A stretch of 64,000 nucleotides of DNA. Source: JAZDGX01 sp964482205 (GTDB lineage: Bacteria; Eisenbacteria; RBG-16-71-46; CAIMUX01; WJJG01). The notes beneath the pieces are model-generated. The model saw only the letters and a program-made list of their open reading frames with translations, did not search any database and had not been told where the DNA came from. How positions within the stretch are numbered: the first letter of the stretch is position 1; each line of letters opens with the position of its first letter. Where the stretch lies: contig CAYZWI010000001.1 in assembly GCA_964482205.1 (NCBI GenBank), positions 186,001 through 250,000 of the forward strand. Direction: 5' to 3'. A program made the position numbers and the translations under genes. Shown one piece after another: positions 40,723 to 49,276 of the stretch.

Positions 40723-41769
40723 ATGCCCCAGATGTTGATTACGGGAGGGGCCGGCTTCATCGGCTCCCACGCCGCCGTCCACTTCGCCCAGCGCGGCTAT
40801 CGGGTCACCGTGCTCGACAATCTCTCGCGCGGGCGGCTGCTCAAGCGGGACGATCCCAACGCGCTCTTCAATTGGGAATTCCTCGCGGGCAGACCGGGCA
40901 TCGAGCTCGTGCGCGGCGATGTGGGCGACACCTCGGTGATCGGGCCTCTGGCGGCGAAAGCCGATGTCATTCTCCACGCCGCCGCGCAGACCGCGGTGAC
41001 CACCTCCGTGACCGACCCGGCAACCGACTTCCGCACGAATGCGGCCGGGACCTTCCAGGTTCTCGAAGCGGCGCGCAGCGCGGGCCGCAAACCCACCGTG
41101 GTCTATTGCTCGACGAACAAGGTCTACGGCGAGAATGTGAACGGCATCGGCGTGGAGGACGCGGGCCGGCGCTATCGCTTTTCCGAGGCGATGGCCGCGG
41201 GCATTCCCGAAAGCTTCTCGATCGACCATTGCGAGCACACGCCCTACGGATGCTCGAAGCTGACCGGCGATCTCTACATGCAGGACTTCGGCCACCTCTA
41301 CGGTTTTCGCGCCGGCGTCTTTCGCATGTCGTGCATCTACGGGACGCGGCAATTCGGCATGGAAGACCAGGGCTGGGTGGCCTGGTTCGTGATCGCGGCC
41401 CTGTCGGGCAAGCCGATCACGATCTTCGGCGACGGCAAGCAGGTTCGCGATGTCCTCTGGGTCGAGGATCTTCTCGAGGCCTACACCGCCTTCATCGAGC
41501 GCGACGACCTGGGCGTCGAGGTGTTCAACATGGGAGGCGGCCCCGGGCACACGCTGTCGCTGCTCGAGCTGCTCGAGATCATTCGCGAAAGCGCGGGCGT
41601 CTCGCCGCGGATCTCGTTCGCGGATTGGCGCCCGAGCGACCAGAAGGTCTATGTGTCCGACATTCGCCGGGCGCAAGAGCGGCTGGGATGGTCTCCGCGC
41701 ACTACGCCGCGCGAGGGAGTCGAGCGCTTGATTCGCTGGACGAAGGAGAATCTCGATCGCTTCCGGTAG
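40723..41769 (+). CDS. NAD-dependent epimerase/dehydratase, CDP-paratose 2-epimerase-like
   Basis: 348-residue extended SDR: MLITGGAGFIGSHAAVHFA cofactor loop near 4-22, TVLDNLSRG, YCSTNKVYGENVN, YGCSKLTGDLYMQDF (Tyr-x3-Lys), then FRMSCIYGTRQFGMEDQGWV and IFGDGKQVRDVLWVEDLLEAY. The STNKVYG and SCIYGxRQFGxEDQGW blocks are those of CDP-paratose/tyvelose 2-epimerases; the exact substrate is uncertain. ATG 40723 is preferred to an in-frame TTG at 40708. lptE follows after 24 bases. Confidence 0.88.
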   Translation: MPQMLITGGAGFIGSHAAVHFAQRGYRVTVLDNLSRGRLLKRDDPNALFNWEFLAGRPGIELVRGDVGDTSVIGPLAAKADVILHAAAQTAVTTSVTDPATDFRTNAAGTFQVLEAARSAGRKPTVVYCSTNKVYGENVNGIGVEDAGRRYRFSEAMAAGIPESFSIDHCEHTPYGCSKLTGDLYMQDFGHLYGFRAGVFRMSCIYGTRQFGMEDQGWVAWFVIAALSGKPITIFGDGKQVRDVLWVEDLLEAYTAFIERDDLGVEVFNMGGGPGHTLSLLELLEIIRESAGVSPRISFADWRPSDQKVYVSDIRRAQERLGWSPRTTPREGVERLIRWTKENLDRFR

Positions 41770-41793
41770 GATGCCGGCCATGCGGGGAGAGGG

Positions 41794-42327
41794 ATGATTC
41801 GAGCGACGAACAAGACAAAGCTGATGGGATGGGTCCTCGCCGGGCTGGCGGGATGGGCCGGCTGCGGCTATTCGTTCTCAGGCACCTCGCTGCCCGCCTA
41901 CATCGAGTCGATCGCGATCCCGACCTTCCGCAACGACACCCTGGACGCGACGATCGCGAGCGAGGTGACGCGCGGCGTGACGGAGCGCTTCGTGCAGGAC
42001 AATCGCCTGAAGATCGGACGCGAGGCGAGCGCGGGGGCCGTGCTGGAAGGGCGCGTGGTCGCCTACGAGCGCAATGTCTACAACTACAACGCCTCGCAGG
42101 TGCCCGAGTCCTACATCATCGTCGTGCGGGTGTCGGTGGTGTTGAAGGACCGCGTCAAGAACCGCGATCTCTGGAAGGACGAAGCCTTGACCTCGACCGC
42201 GACCTTTCCCGCGGAGGGACAACAGGCCGCCGGGGCGGGCACGCCGCAGAGTGAAGAGGAAGCGCGCGACGCCGTCGTGAAGAATCTCGCGCAGGACATT
42301 CTCGCGAAAACGCTGGAGCAATGGTGA
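41794..42327 (+). CDS. lptE: LPS-assembly lipoprotein LptE-like
   Basis: 177 residues. A lipoprotein signal peptide (LMGWVLAGLAGWAGC) has a lipid-acceptor Cys24, followed by the family opening GYSFSGTSLPAYIESIAIPTF, then RNDTLDATIASEVTRGVTERFVQD and VVRVSVVLKDRVKNRDLWKDE. LptE plugs the LptD barrel that places lipopolysaccharide in the outer membrane, so its presence argues for an LPS-like envelope. The gene overlaps holA by seven bases, the same lptE-holA neighbourhood known from E. coli. Confidence 0.88.
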   Translation: MIRATNKTKLMGWVLAGLAGWAGCGYSFSGTSLPAYIESIAIPTFRNDTLDATIASEVTRGVTERFVQDNRLKIGREASAGAVLEGRVVAYERNVYNYNASQVPESYIIVVRVSVVLKDRVKNRDLWKDEALTSTATFPAEGQQAAGAGTPQSEEEARDAVVKNLAQDILAKTLEQW

Positions 42328-43433
42328 GCCAGGCGCCGCGAAAAGCTCGAGCCCCGAGCGCCAAGCCTGCGCCGGTCGCAAGACCGCGCGGCCGCTCCAT
42401 GGCCTGGTACGACCTCACGCGCGCGATGACGAAGGAGAAACCGGCGGGCGTCTACGCCCTCTGCGGGCCCGAGATCTTCTTGAAGCGCGAAGCGCTCGCC
42501 GCGATGAAACGGAGCCTCCTCGGCGATTCCGCGTCCAAGGACGACCGCTACGCCGTCGACAGTTTCCGGCTGGGGGAGAACGATTCGGGCGCGATCCTCT
42601 CGGCTGCTTCGCAAACGGGCCTCTTCGGCGGCGAGCGGCTGGTGTGGGTGGAAGGCCTCGAGCGCTATCCGCGGCTCGCGCAGAAAGAGCGCGAGGAATG
42701 GTTTCGTGTGATCGCGGAACGCCCGGCCAATCCCGTCCTGCTGGTGAGCGAGATGAACTCACGCGAGCTCTCTCGCCGCGCGAAGGCTCTCGCCGAATTG
42801 CTCTCGGCCGTCACGGTCGTCGACTTCTGGTATCTCTATCCCGACCGCGCCGCCGACTGGGTGAAGAAGCGCGGCCAGAAGCATGGCCTCGAGATCTCTT
42901 CGGAAGTCGCTGCGCGGTTGGTCCGGCACGTCGGCGCCGATCTGCTCGCGCTCTCAAAAGAAATCGAAAAAATTGCGCTCCTTCACGGGCCCGGTCCGCT
43001 CGACGAGGAAGAGCTGCGCACGCTCGCCAAACGCGGAGTGCTCGGGTCGTCGTGGGATTGCGTGGAGCACATTCTCGCGGGCGACCTTCATGCATCGCTT
43101 GAAGGGCTATTAGCAGTCCAGCGCGAAGAATCGGCGTTCGGCTTTGCGTGGAAATTGAATCAGGCGGTCGCGCGAAGTCTCGGCGGCGAAGGCGGCGGTT
43201 ACGGTGAGAGCAGGGGAGGGCCGCCTCGCGGCGCGCCGCATTCTTCGTCGCCCGCAAAACGCAACGACGCATCGCTCGACAAGAAATTGCTTGGCCGCTT
43301 GCTGTGGGGATGCTACGAGTGGGAACGCGACATCAAGACGGGGCGCTGGGCGGGCGCGAATGACTACCCGGCGCTGGAAGCGCTCGTGATCGCACACATG
43401 GAACGGCTACGAAAGTCCGGACGGATGCGCTAG
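42321..43433 (+). CDS. holA: DNA polymerase III delta subunit
   Basis: 370 residues. Delta opens the sliding clamp in the clamp loader. After a basic, Ala/Pro-rich N-terminal extension (about 1-26), the sequence GVYALCGPEIFLKREALAAM, SQTGLFGGERLVWVEGLER, NPVLLVSEMNSRELSRRAK and HVGADLLALSKEIEKIALLHG matches the delta fold. A Gly/Ser-rich insert (about 285-315) splits the C-terminal collar domain, which ends LWGCYEWERDIKTGRWAG. It begins inside lptE. Confidence 0.9.
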   Translation: MVSQAPRKARAPSAKPAPVARPRGRSMAWYDLTRAMTKEKPAGVYALCGPEIFLKREALAAMKRSLLGDSASKDDRYAVDSFRLGENDSGAILSAASQTGLFGGERLVWVEGLERYPRLAQKEREEWFRVIAERPANPVLLVSEMNSRELSRRAKALAELLSAVTVVDFWYLYPDRAADWVKKRGQKHGLEISSEVAARLVRHVGADLLALSKEIEKIALLHGPGPLDEEELRTLAKRGVLGSSWDCVEHILAGDLHASLEGLLAVQREESAFGFAWKLNQAVARSLGGEGGGYGESRGGPPRGAPHSSSPAKRNDASLDKKLLGRLLWGCYEWERDIKTGRWAGANDYPALEALVIAHMERLRKSGRMR

Positions 43434-43467
43434 GCGGGGCGCTCCGTCGGGAGCGCGGGAGGCAGGG

Positions 43468-43827
43468 ATGCAGCCGAGGGGCGTGCCCAAGGTCGTCGAT
43501 GTGACGGATGCCACCATACCGGATGAGGTCTTGTCGTCGGAAACCCTGGTGATGTTGGATGTGTGGGGCGATTGGTGCGAGCCCTGCAAGGCGCTCGAGC
43601 CGCTCCTCGCGCAGTTCGCGCAGAAGTACGCGGGCAAGCTGAAGATCTGCCGCTTGAATGTCTCCTCGAATCCGCGCGCCGCCTCGGCATTTCATATCGA
43701 GTCGCTTCCGACCTTGCTGCTCTTCCGCTCGGGAAGAGTGGTGGGACAGCATGTCGGCAGCGCGGACCGCACTTCGCTCGCCGGGTTGATCGACTCGCAC
43801 TTGGGAGCCGTGCGCCGGATGGCGTAG
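43468..43827 (+). CDS. Thioredoxin-like protein
   Basis: 119 residues with one thioredoxin fold: LVMLDVWGDWCEPCKALEPLL holds the redox motif WCEPC (canonical WCGPC; Glu replaces Gly), and the cis-proline is in IESLPTLLLFRSGRVV. No signal peptide is present, so it is cytoplasmic. It follows holA by 34 bases and ends the operon at a hairpin terminator. The Glu in the active site should change the redox potential relative to standard thioredoxin. Confidence 0.92.
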   Translation: MQPRGVPKVVDVTDATIPDEVLSSETLVMLDVWGDWCEPCKALEPLLAQFAQKYAGKLKICRLNVSSNPRAASAFHIESLPTLLLFRSGRVVGQHVGSADRTSLAGLIDSHLGAVRRMA

Positions 43828-43847
43828 GGAAACCGAGAGAAGAATGG

Positions 43848-43881
43848 AAAAGGGAGCGCGCCCCGAAGGTGCGCTCCCTTT
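43848..43881 (+). terminator. Intrinsic terminator after the thioredoxin gene
   Basis: AAAGGGAGCGC (43849-43859) pairs with GCGCTCCCTTT (43871-43881) over 11 bases with an 11-base loop, followed by CGCTTTCGG. It lies 21 bases behind the stop. Confidence 0.75.
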
Positions 43882-45304
43882 CGCTTTCGGACCTGGGGCC
43901 GTGGCCGGAGGTCCGCGGCGGATTCACCGCCGCACATGCGAGGAGGGATCGTCCGCAGCCGCCGTGCCACGAGTGCCGTTGTGGTCACCACGCTTGCGAT
44001 TTTGGGCCTCGGACCCGCGGGACACTCACGCGCGGCGCAGGCAGGTCCCTCCAAGTTGAGAGCGAATCGTGCCGTTGCCTTGGATCCGAGCCGCTCTCGT
44101 CCTTCATATGTTGCATGAGGCATGCCGCTGCGCCGGCCGATGAAAGCGGCCGAGCTTTGTGGGCCGTGTGCAGGAGCCGTCAGGCGCGCAATTCGCATCA
44201 GAACGCGCGGATCGAGAAGCGGCGCGGCGGAAGGTCTCGTTCTGCGCATGTGACCGATTCGTGATTCGCTCCAGGCCTTCGGGGAAACCCGGGCGATCGG
44301 ACCATGCATTCTGCATGTCGGTCGCTTGCCGAGCGGGCACGACGCATGATCCTCCAGCCGGAAGCCGCAATTCTCGACGGGCGGCAAGGGAATGCTAGAG
44401 GCGGGAGGATCAGAGGCAGGAGGAATGGAGGCGGGGGCACCGAATCCGAGGCCTGGGCGAGGCAAATGCAGGCGGAATGCGGCTTTCGCAACCTACAGGT
44501 TTACATAATGAACCTTATGCGACCTTCGTTTTCGAGGACCGGAAGGGGACCGGCAAGCCCTTCCATGCTTCATTGATCCCGTGGATCATGAAGCTCGTCT
44601 CTCGCTTCTCCGCGAAGATGTTCCATTCCTCACGCGTTGCCGGAGGAATCTCCCACGCCTTTTCTCGTCGTGCGTTTCGTCTCGTCGTTGTCGCGCATTT
44701 CCTCTTGGTGTCGTTGGCTTTTGGTGTCGTTGGCTTCGTGTCCGGCGCTTCTTCATTGGACGCTTTCATGTCGTGCGCGTTCGGGCGTCGGATTCTCCAT
44801 GGCCTCCGGATCCGCTGTGCCGCAAGCGGCCTTGGCGATTCTCATGAGGTCCGTGGGCGCACTCATACACCTTGTGACCGAGTTCTCGCTCAATGGCGCT
44901 CGCTCGCGGAGACGGGCCGCATGTCCCCGGGATGGCTCTTGGATCATAGCCGGAGGACATGCCTGTTCGCCGGCGCAGCCGCCCGGACACGGTCTGGTTG
45001 CGGCGCGGCGAAGCTGTAAGCTATTGTTATCAAATGCGTTGTGTCCTATTCTTAAACGCGATTCCAGCGCAAATCAAGGAGACGGGTCGACTTGGAGGGG
45101 CCGGCCGCGAGCATTGACCCGGTTCCGGGACGCGCATGCAAAGCGTCGGACTCTTGAGTTCAATCTCGCCCTTGGGAATGCAGGCATCTGCGCCAGGTTC
45201 GATTCTCCCACGTCCTAAACGCAAAGGTGCAGGCCGCCCGGCAATCGACTAGGCTATTCCTTTGCGGTCGGTGATGAATCCATGCGCATGGAAGGAGGAT
45301 TCGA
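43882..45304. other. Large gene-free region, possibly with a decayed gene
   Basis: About 1.4 kb without a confident gene. A 60-codon frame at 43936-44118 starts like a signal peptide but has no RBS. Between 44480 and 45060 the composition is lower in GC. Two overlapping minus-strand frames (44753-44990 and 44515-44769) look protein-like in pieces (for example NIFAEKRETSFMIHGINEAW) but require a frameshift, which suggests a decayed gene. A 16-base direct repeat (GGTGTCGTTGGCTT..) lies near 44706-44737. TTGTTA (45025-45030), 17 bases and TATTCT (45048-45053) form a promoter-like pair. Confidence 0.5.
45227..45255 (+). promoter_or_regulatory. Possible promoter of the propeller-RND operon
   Basis: GTGCAG (45227-45232), 17-base spacer, TAGGCT (45250-45255), 50 bases before the start. 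The -35 is weak; a second candidate lies at 45025-45053. Confidence 0.3.
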
Positions 45305-46606
45305 ATGAGAGACATCAGTGCGGAGCTCGTTCTCCGGGCGGCGACGCGGACGGCGAGGCGGGCGGCAACTCTCGCAATTCTGCCCGCGATCGCGCTCGCC
45401 GTCATCCTCGCGGTCGCGGCCGCGGTTCTGCCCGCGGTCGCGGAAGCGCAGGTTCCCGAGGGCGTTCCGCGCATCACGAACGGCGCCAAGCCCAGCCAGG
45501 GAACGGAGACCTGGAAGCTGGAGAAGCTCTGGAGCGCCGGCGGAGAAGAGAGCGATATCATTTTTGGCCTCATCACCCAGGCGCTGGTCGACGACGCGGG
45601 AGACATCTACCTGCTCGACTCCCAACTCTCGGAAGTGAAGGTCTTCTCCCCCACCGGGGAATTGAAGAAGACCCTCAGCCGGGAAGGCGAAGGCCCGGGC
45701 GAAGTGCGCGGCCCGACGGATCTCTTCTTCCTGCCCGATGGGCAACTCGGTCTGGTTCAGATGTTCCCGGGGAAAGTCATCACGATCGACCGCAATGGCA
45801 ATCCCGGCACGCCGATCACGATCGGCGGAGCGGATCCCACCGCGGGCGGCTTCGTCGTGCTTCTCGACGGCGCGAGCGGCGGCGGCAATCTCTACTTCGC
45901 CGGCCTCTACATGACGATGGAGAACGCGGTGCAGAATCGCACCAGCTTCCTCGCGAGCTTCTCCCCGCAAGGCGTCGAGCAAGTCCGCTATCTCGAGAAG
46001 AAATCGCGCCTCGATCTCGCCAACATCGAGATCGTCGAACGCGACCAGCACTTCGTCTATCCGCGCCGCTGGGCGGCCTCCGAAAACGGCGAGGTCTTCG
46101 GGGCGCCCGAGCGCGATCGCTACGCGATCTATGTCTACCGCCCCGACGGCACCATGGACCGCGTGATCGAGCGCGAATTCACGCTGCGCCCGCGCACGGC
46201 CAAGGAGCTCGAGCGCATCGATGCGGTCGTGGAGGCGCAGACGCGCCAGTTGCCGGGAACGCCGAAGTACGATTTCGAGAAGACCGAGCCCGCGATCAGC
46301 GGCCTCAATCTGCGTTCCAACGGCGAGCTGTGGGTGACGAGCAGCCGCAGCGGCTACGAGCAGCCCAAGGGCATCATGCTCACCTACGATGTCTTCAACG
46401 CCGCGGGCAAGTTCCTCAAGCAGGTGGCGGTCGCTTGCGACGGCGACGGCCTGGAGGACGGGCTCTTCTTCGCCGGCGACGACCGCATGCTGCTCGTGCG
46501 CGGCATGGCCGACGCGGGGGTCGCGCTGCAAGGCGGCGCGATGGAATCGGCCGAGGACGAGGAAGCGGCTCCCATGGAAGTCGTGCTCTATCGCATCACG
46601 CGTTGA
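45305..46606 (+). CDS. Secreted six-bladed beta-propeller protein (first paralogue)
   Basis: 433 residues. A long signal peptide (LAILPAIALAVILAVAAAVLPAVAEA) is followed by repeated blades: EESDIIFGLITQALVDDAGDIYLLDSQLSEVKVFSPTGE, LSREGEGPGEVRGPTDLFFLPDG, APERDRYAIYVYRPDGTMDRVIE. The DxxGxIYLLDxQLxxVxVFSPxGE unit is the signature of the six-bladed propeller family common in FCB and Acidobacteria. The RBS AAGGAGGA lies 5 bases before the ATG. It is about 35-40% identical by eye to the next gene product, with the same insertion pattern. It heads an operon ending in two RND permeases and is probably periplasmic. Confidence 0.85.
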   Translation: MRDISAELVLRAATRTARRAATLAILPAIALAVILAVAAAVLPAVAEAQVPEGVPRITNGAKPSQGTETWKLEKLWSAGGEESDIIFGLITQALVDDAGDIYLLDSQLSEVKVFSPTGELKKTLSREGEGPGEVRGPTDLFFLPDGQLGLVQMFPGKVITIDRNGNPGTPITIGGADPTAGGFVVLLDGASGGGNLYFAGLYMTMENAVQNRTSFLASFSPQGVEQVRYLEKKSRLDLANIEIVERDQHFVYPRRWAASENGEVFGAPERDRYAIYVYRPDGTMDRVIEREFTLRPRTAKELERIDAVVEAQTRQLPGTPKYDFEKTEPAISGLNLRSNGELWVTSSRSGYEQPKGIMLTYDVFNAAGKFLKQVAVACDGDGLEDGLFFAGDDRMLLVRGMADAGVALQGGAMESAEDEEAAPMEVVLYRITR

Positions 46607-46637
46607 CGATGTCCGCCGAAGAACGAGGAGGAGTCCG

Positions 46638-47885
46638 ATGCCCCGTTGCGCGCGAATGCGCTCGCCGATTCCATCGCTCCTGATCTGCGTCGCCGGCCTG
46701 CTCTTCGGGCAGGCCGGACCTCTGTTCGCGCAAAGCGATCCCGGGCGCGCGCCGCGCGTCTCGAACAAGGCCGCTCCCCCATCGGTCGAGCGCGTCGCGC
46801 TCGAGGAGCTGTGGCGCGCGGGCGGGGAGAGCGACGAGGAGTTCTTCGGCGCGATCAGCCAGGCGGTGATGGATGCCGAAGGGCGCATCTATCTGCTCGA
46901 CTCGCAACTCAGCCAGGTGCCGGTGTACTCGCCCGCCGGCGAACGCTTGCGCGTGCTGTCGCGCGAAGGCGAAGGGCCGGGCGAAATCCGCGGCGCGAGC
47001 GACCTGATGATCCTCCCCGGCAACCGGCTCGCGGTCATCCAGACCTTTCCCGGCCGCGCGGTGCTGCTCGATTTCGAAGGCCGTCCGGCGGGAGGCTTCA
47101 GCGTGGGCGGCAGCGATCCCAGCCAGGGCTCCTTCGGCGTGCTGGTGACGGGACGCGCCAATGGCGGGAATCTCGTCGTCGGCGGAATCGCGATGACCCT
47201 CTCGGGCAGTGTGAGCGGCCAGCGCTATTTTCTCGCCTCGGTGAACGAGCAAGGCACGGAGCAGGTGCGCTACCTCGAGAAGGACTCCCCCGTCGATTAC
47301 GCGAACTTCGTCGCCTCGGAAGAGGGCTTCGACTTCATCTGGAATCGCTGGGACCTTGCCCCCGACGGCCGCGTCTTCTTCGCCCCCGCGCGCGATCGCT
47401 ACGAAATCGAGGTGCGCCGTCCCGACGGATCGATCGAGAAGGTGATCGAGCGCGAGTACTCCTTCCGCGCGCGCAACGAGAAGGAGAAGAAAGAGGCGCG
47501 CCTTCTGCTGGAAGCGATCACCGCAAACTACCCCGCTCCCCCGCGCGATCACGTCGTCATGGACGATCCCCCGGTCGTCGTCGCGATCCACTGCCGCCCG
47601 GACGGCGAGCTGTGGGTGCGCACGAGCCGCGGCGATACGGAGCGACCCGCGGGCGTGCTCGCGTTGTATGATGCCTTTGATCCAGCGGGCAAGCTGCGCC
47701 GCCAGGTGGCGCTGGCCGGCGAAGGCGATCCGAACGAGGACGCGATCTTTCTCCTCGGGGACGATCGCGTGCTCGTCGTCACGCAGGCGCTCGAAGGCTT
47801 TCGCACGATGCAAGGCGTGACATCGGAAGAGGCGCAGGAATCCGAGCCCATGGAGGCGATCTGCTATCGGATGAAGGCCCGGTGA
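46638..47885 (+). CDS. Secreted six-bladed beta-propeller protein (second paralogue)
   Basis: 415 residues with a signal peptide (SLLICVAGLLFGQAGPLFA). Blade signatures parallel the preceding gene: FFGAISQAVMDAEGRIYLLD, QVPVYSPAGERLRVLSREGE, GPGEIRGASDLMILPGN, APARDRYEIEVRRPDGSIEKVIEREY. It arose by tandem duplication. ATG 46638 follows GAGGAGGAG; the frame is open much further upstream only as overlap with the first paralogue. The stop overlaps a GTG that could start the adaptor gene. Confidence 0.85.
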   Translation: MPRCARMRSPIPSLLICVAGLLFGQAGPLFAQSDPGRAPRVSNKAAPPSVERVALEELWRAGGESDEEFFGAISQAVMDAEGRIYLLDSQLSQVPVYSPAGERLRVLSREGEGPGEIRGASDLMILPGNRLAVIQTFPGRAVLLDFEGRPAGGFSVGGSDPSQGSFGVLVTGRANGGNLVVGGIAMTLSGSVSGQRYFLASVNEQGTEQVRYLEKDSPVDYANFVASEEGFDFIWNRWDLAPDGRVFFAPARDRYEIEVRRPDGSIEKVIEREYSFRARNEKEKKEARLLLEAITANYPAPPRDHVVMDDPPVVVAIHCRPDGELWVRTSRGDTERPAGVLALYDAFDPAGKLRRQVALAGEGDPNEDAIFLLGDDRVLVVTQALEGFRTMQGVTSEEAQESEPMEAICYRMKAR

Positions 47886-47911
47886 TCCGGGATTCGATTG
47901 CGAGGTGGGGC

Positions 47912-49276
47912 ATGTCTTTTGCGCGACGCATCGGGCGGGCTGCGGCGCCGGCGATGGCCTTGCTGCTGTGCGCAGCTCTCGTCCTCTTCAGCGGCGGATG
48001 CGGCAAAGAGGCGGGCACGGGCGATTCCAACTCGGCCAAGCCATCCGCGGAGAAGGACGCTTCCTCATCCAAGGAAGCGCCCTCTGAATCGCCCGCTTCG
48101 AGCGGCGGCGACTCTACCCAGGCGACTCCGAAGGCCGAGAAGGCGATCAGCGTCGATGCGGGCCTCGTGCGCATGGGCGCGCTCGTGCGCTCGATCCACG
48201 CCGACGGCACGCTGCGCACCCCGCGCTCGCTGGAGGTGCGCGCAAAGGTCTCCGGGGAGCTGAGCGAGGTCGCGGTGCGCGACGGCGATCGCGTGAAGGC
48301 GGGGCAGCTGCTCGCGCGCGTGGATCCGCGCCAGTACGCGATCTCGTTGGAGGACAGCCGCTATCGCCACCTGCGCGCGCTCTCGCAGATCGCGGCCGAA
48401 TCCGACACGGTCGCCGCCGATCCCGCCGCCTTCGCGCGCTTCGAGGAGCGGCGCAAAGCGCTCGAGGAGGATTTGCGCGCGAAGCGGATCCATGTCGAGG
48501 CCTATCAGGCGCGGCTCCTCGACCTCGAGCTCACCGCCCACAAGGAAGGCGCGTTTCGCCGCGAGGTTTTCGAGCAGCGTACCGGGCTCGCCGAGGCGCG
48601 CCTCGCCGAGGAGCGGGCGAAGCTCGAGCTCGAGTACACCGAGATCCGCGCGCCCTTCGGCGGCATCGTGGAGAATGTGCAGGTCGTTCCCGGCGAGATC
48701 GTGCAGGTGGGCGCCCCGATCTGCGGGATCTACGACAACAGCCGCCTGGAAGCCGTGCTGCGCGTGCTGGAAGCGGACCTGGGCAACCTGGTCGAAGGCC
48801 GTCCCGCGCTGCTCGCGGTCCCCGCGACGGACGACACGCTTTCCGCCGCTGTGGATGTGATCAGTCCCCGCCTCGACGAGACCAGCCGCACCTGCGAGGT
48901 GATCGCGCGCTTTCCGAATTCCTCGGGGCAGCTGCGGCCCGGCATGTTCGTGCGGGCCGAGATCGCGGGTTGGGTCTACCCCGACCGGTTGCTCGTGCCG
49001 AAAGCCGCCGTGCTCGTGCGCGACGAGCGCCCGCTCGTCTTCAAGGTCAACGGCGAACGCGCCCAGTGGCTCTATGTCGACACGGGCCAGGAGAACGACG
49101 ACTGGGTGGAGATCACCGGCGTGCACAGCGGCGGTTCGCTTGCGCCCGGCGAGCAGGTGGTCGTGAGCGATCATCTCACGCTCGCGCACGACGCCAAGTT
49201 GAATGTGCGCCGCGTGCGTCCCATGATCGATCGCTGGGGCGATCGCGTGAGCGCAGTGGCGGAGACGAAATCATGA
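47912..49276 (+). CDS. RND efflux periplasmic adaptor (membrane fusion) lipoprotein
   Basis: 454 residues. A lipoprotein signal (MALLLCAALVLFSGGC) is followed by a Ser/Ala/Glu-rich linker (about 35-75), a lipoyl half (LEVRAKVSGELSEVAVRDGDRVKAGQLLARVD), a coiled-coil hairpin (about 150-215, FARFEERRKALEEDLRAKR), the second lipoyl half (IRAPFGGIVENVQVVPGEIVQVG) and a beta-barrel (VDVISPRLDETSRTCEVIARF, LRPGMFVRAEI). This is the HlyD/AcrA arrangement linking an RND pump to an outer-membrane channel. ATG 47912 follows GAGGTGGGG; a GTG at 47882 overlapping the previous stop is an in-frame alternative. It overlaps the RND gene by ATGA. Confidence 0.92.
   Translation: MSFARRIGRAAAPAMALLLCAALVLFSGGCGKEAGTGDSNSAKPSAEKDASSSKEAPSESPASSGGDSTQATPKAEKAISVDAGLVRMGALVRSIHADGTLRTPRSLEVRAKVSGELSEVAVRDGDRVKAGQLLARVDPRQYAISLEDSRYRHLRALSQIAAESDTVAADPAAFARFEERRKALEEDLRAKRIHVEAYQARLLDLELTAHKEGAFRREVFEQRTGLAEARLAEERAKLELEYTEIRAPFGGIVENVQVVPGEIVQVGAPICGIYDNSRLEAVLRVLEADLGNLVEGRPALLAVPATDDTLSAAVDVISPRLDETSRTCEVIARFPNSSGQLRPGMFVRAEIAGWVYPDRLLVPKAAVLVRDERPLVFKVNGERAQWLYVDTGQENDDWVEITGVHSGGSLAPGEQVVVSDHLTLAHDAKLNVRRVRPMIDRWGDRVSAVAETKS

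Noticed and set aside
43936..44118. Small exported peptide of 60 residues
   Set aside because: It starts like a signal peptide, yet the purine-rich stretch lies after the ATG rather than before it, and no family is recognisable.
44477..45019. Plus-strand frame of 180 codons in the gene-free region
   Set aside because: No RBS, no motif, and codon composition unlike neighbours; it is opposite to the more protein-like minus-strand fragments.
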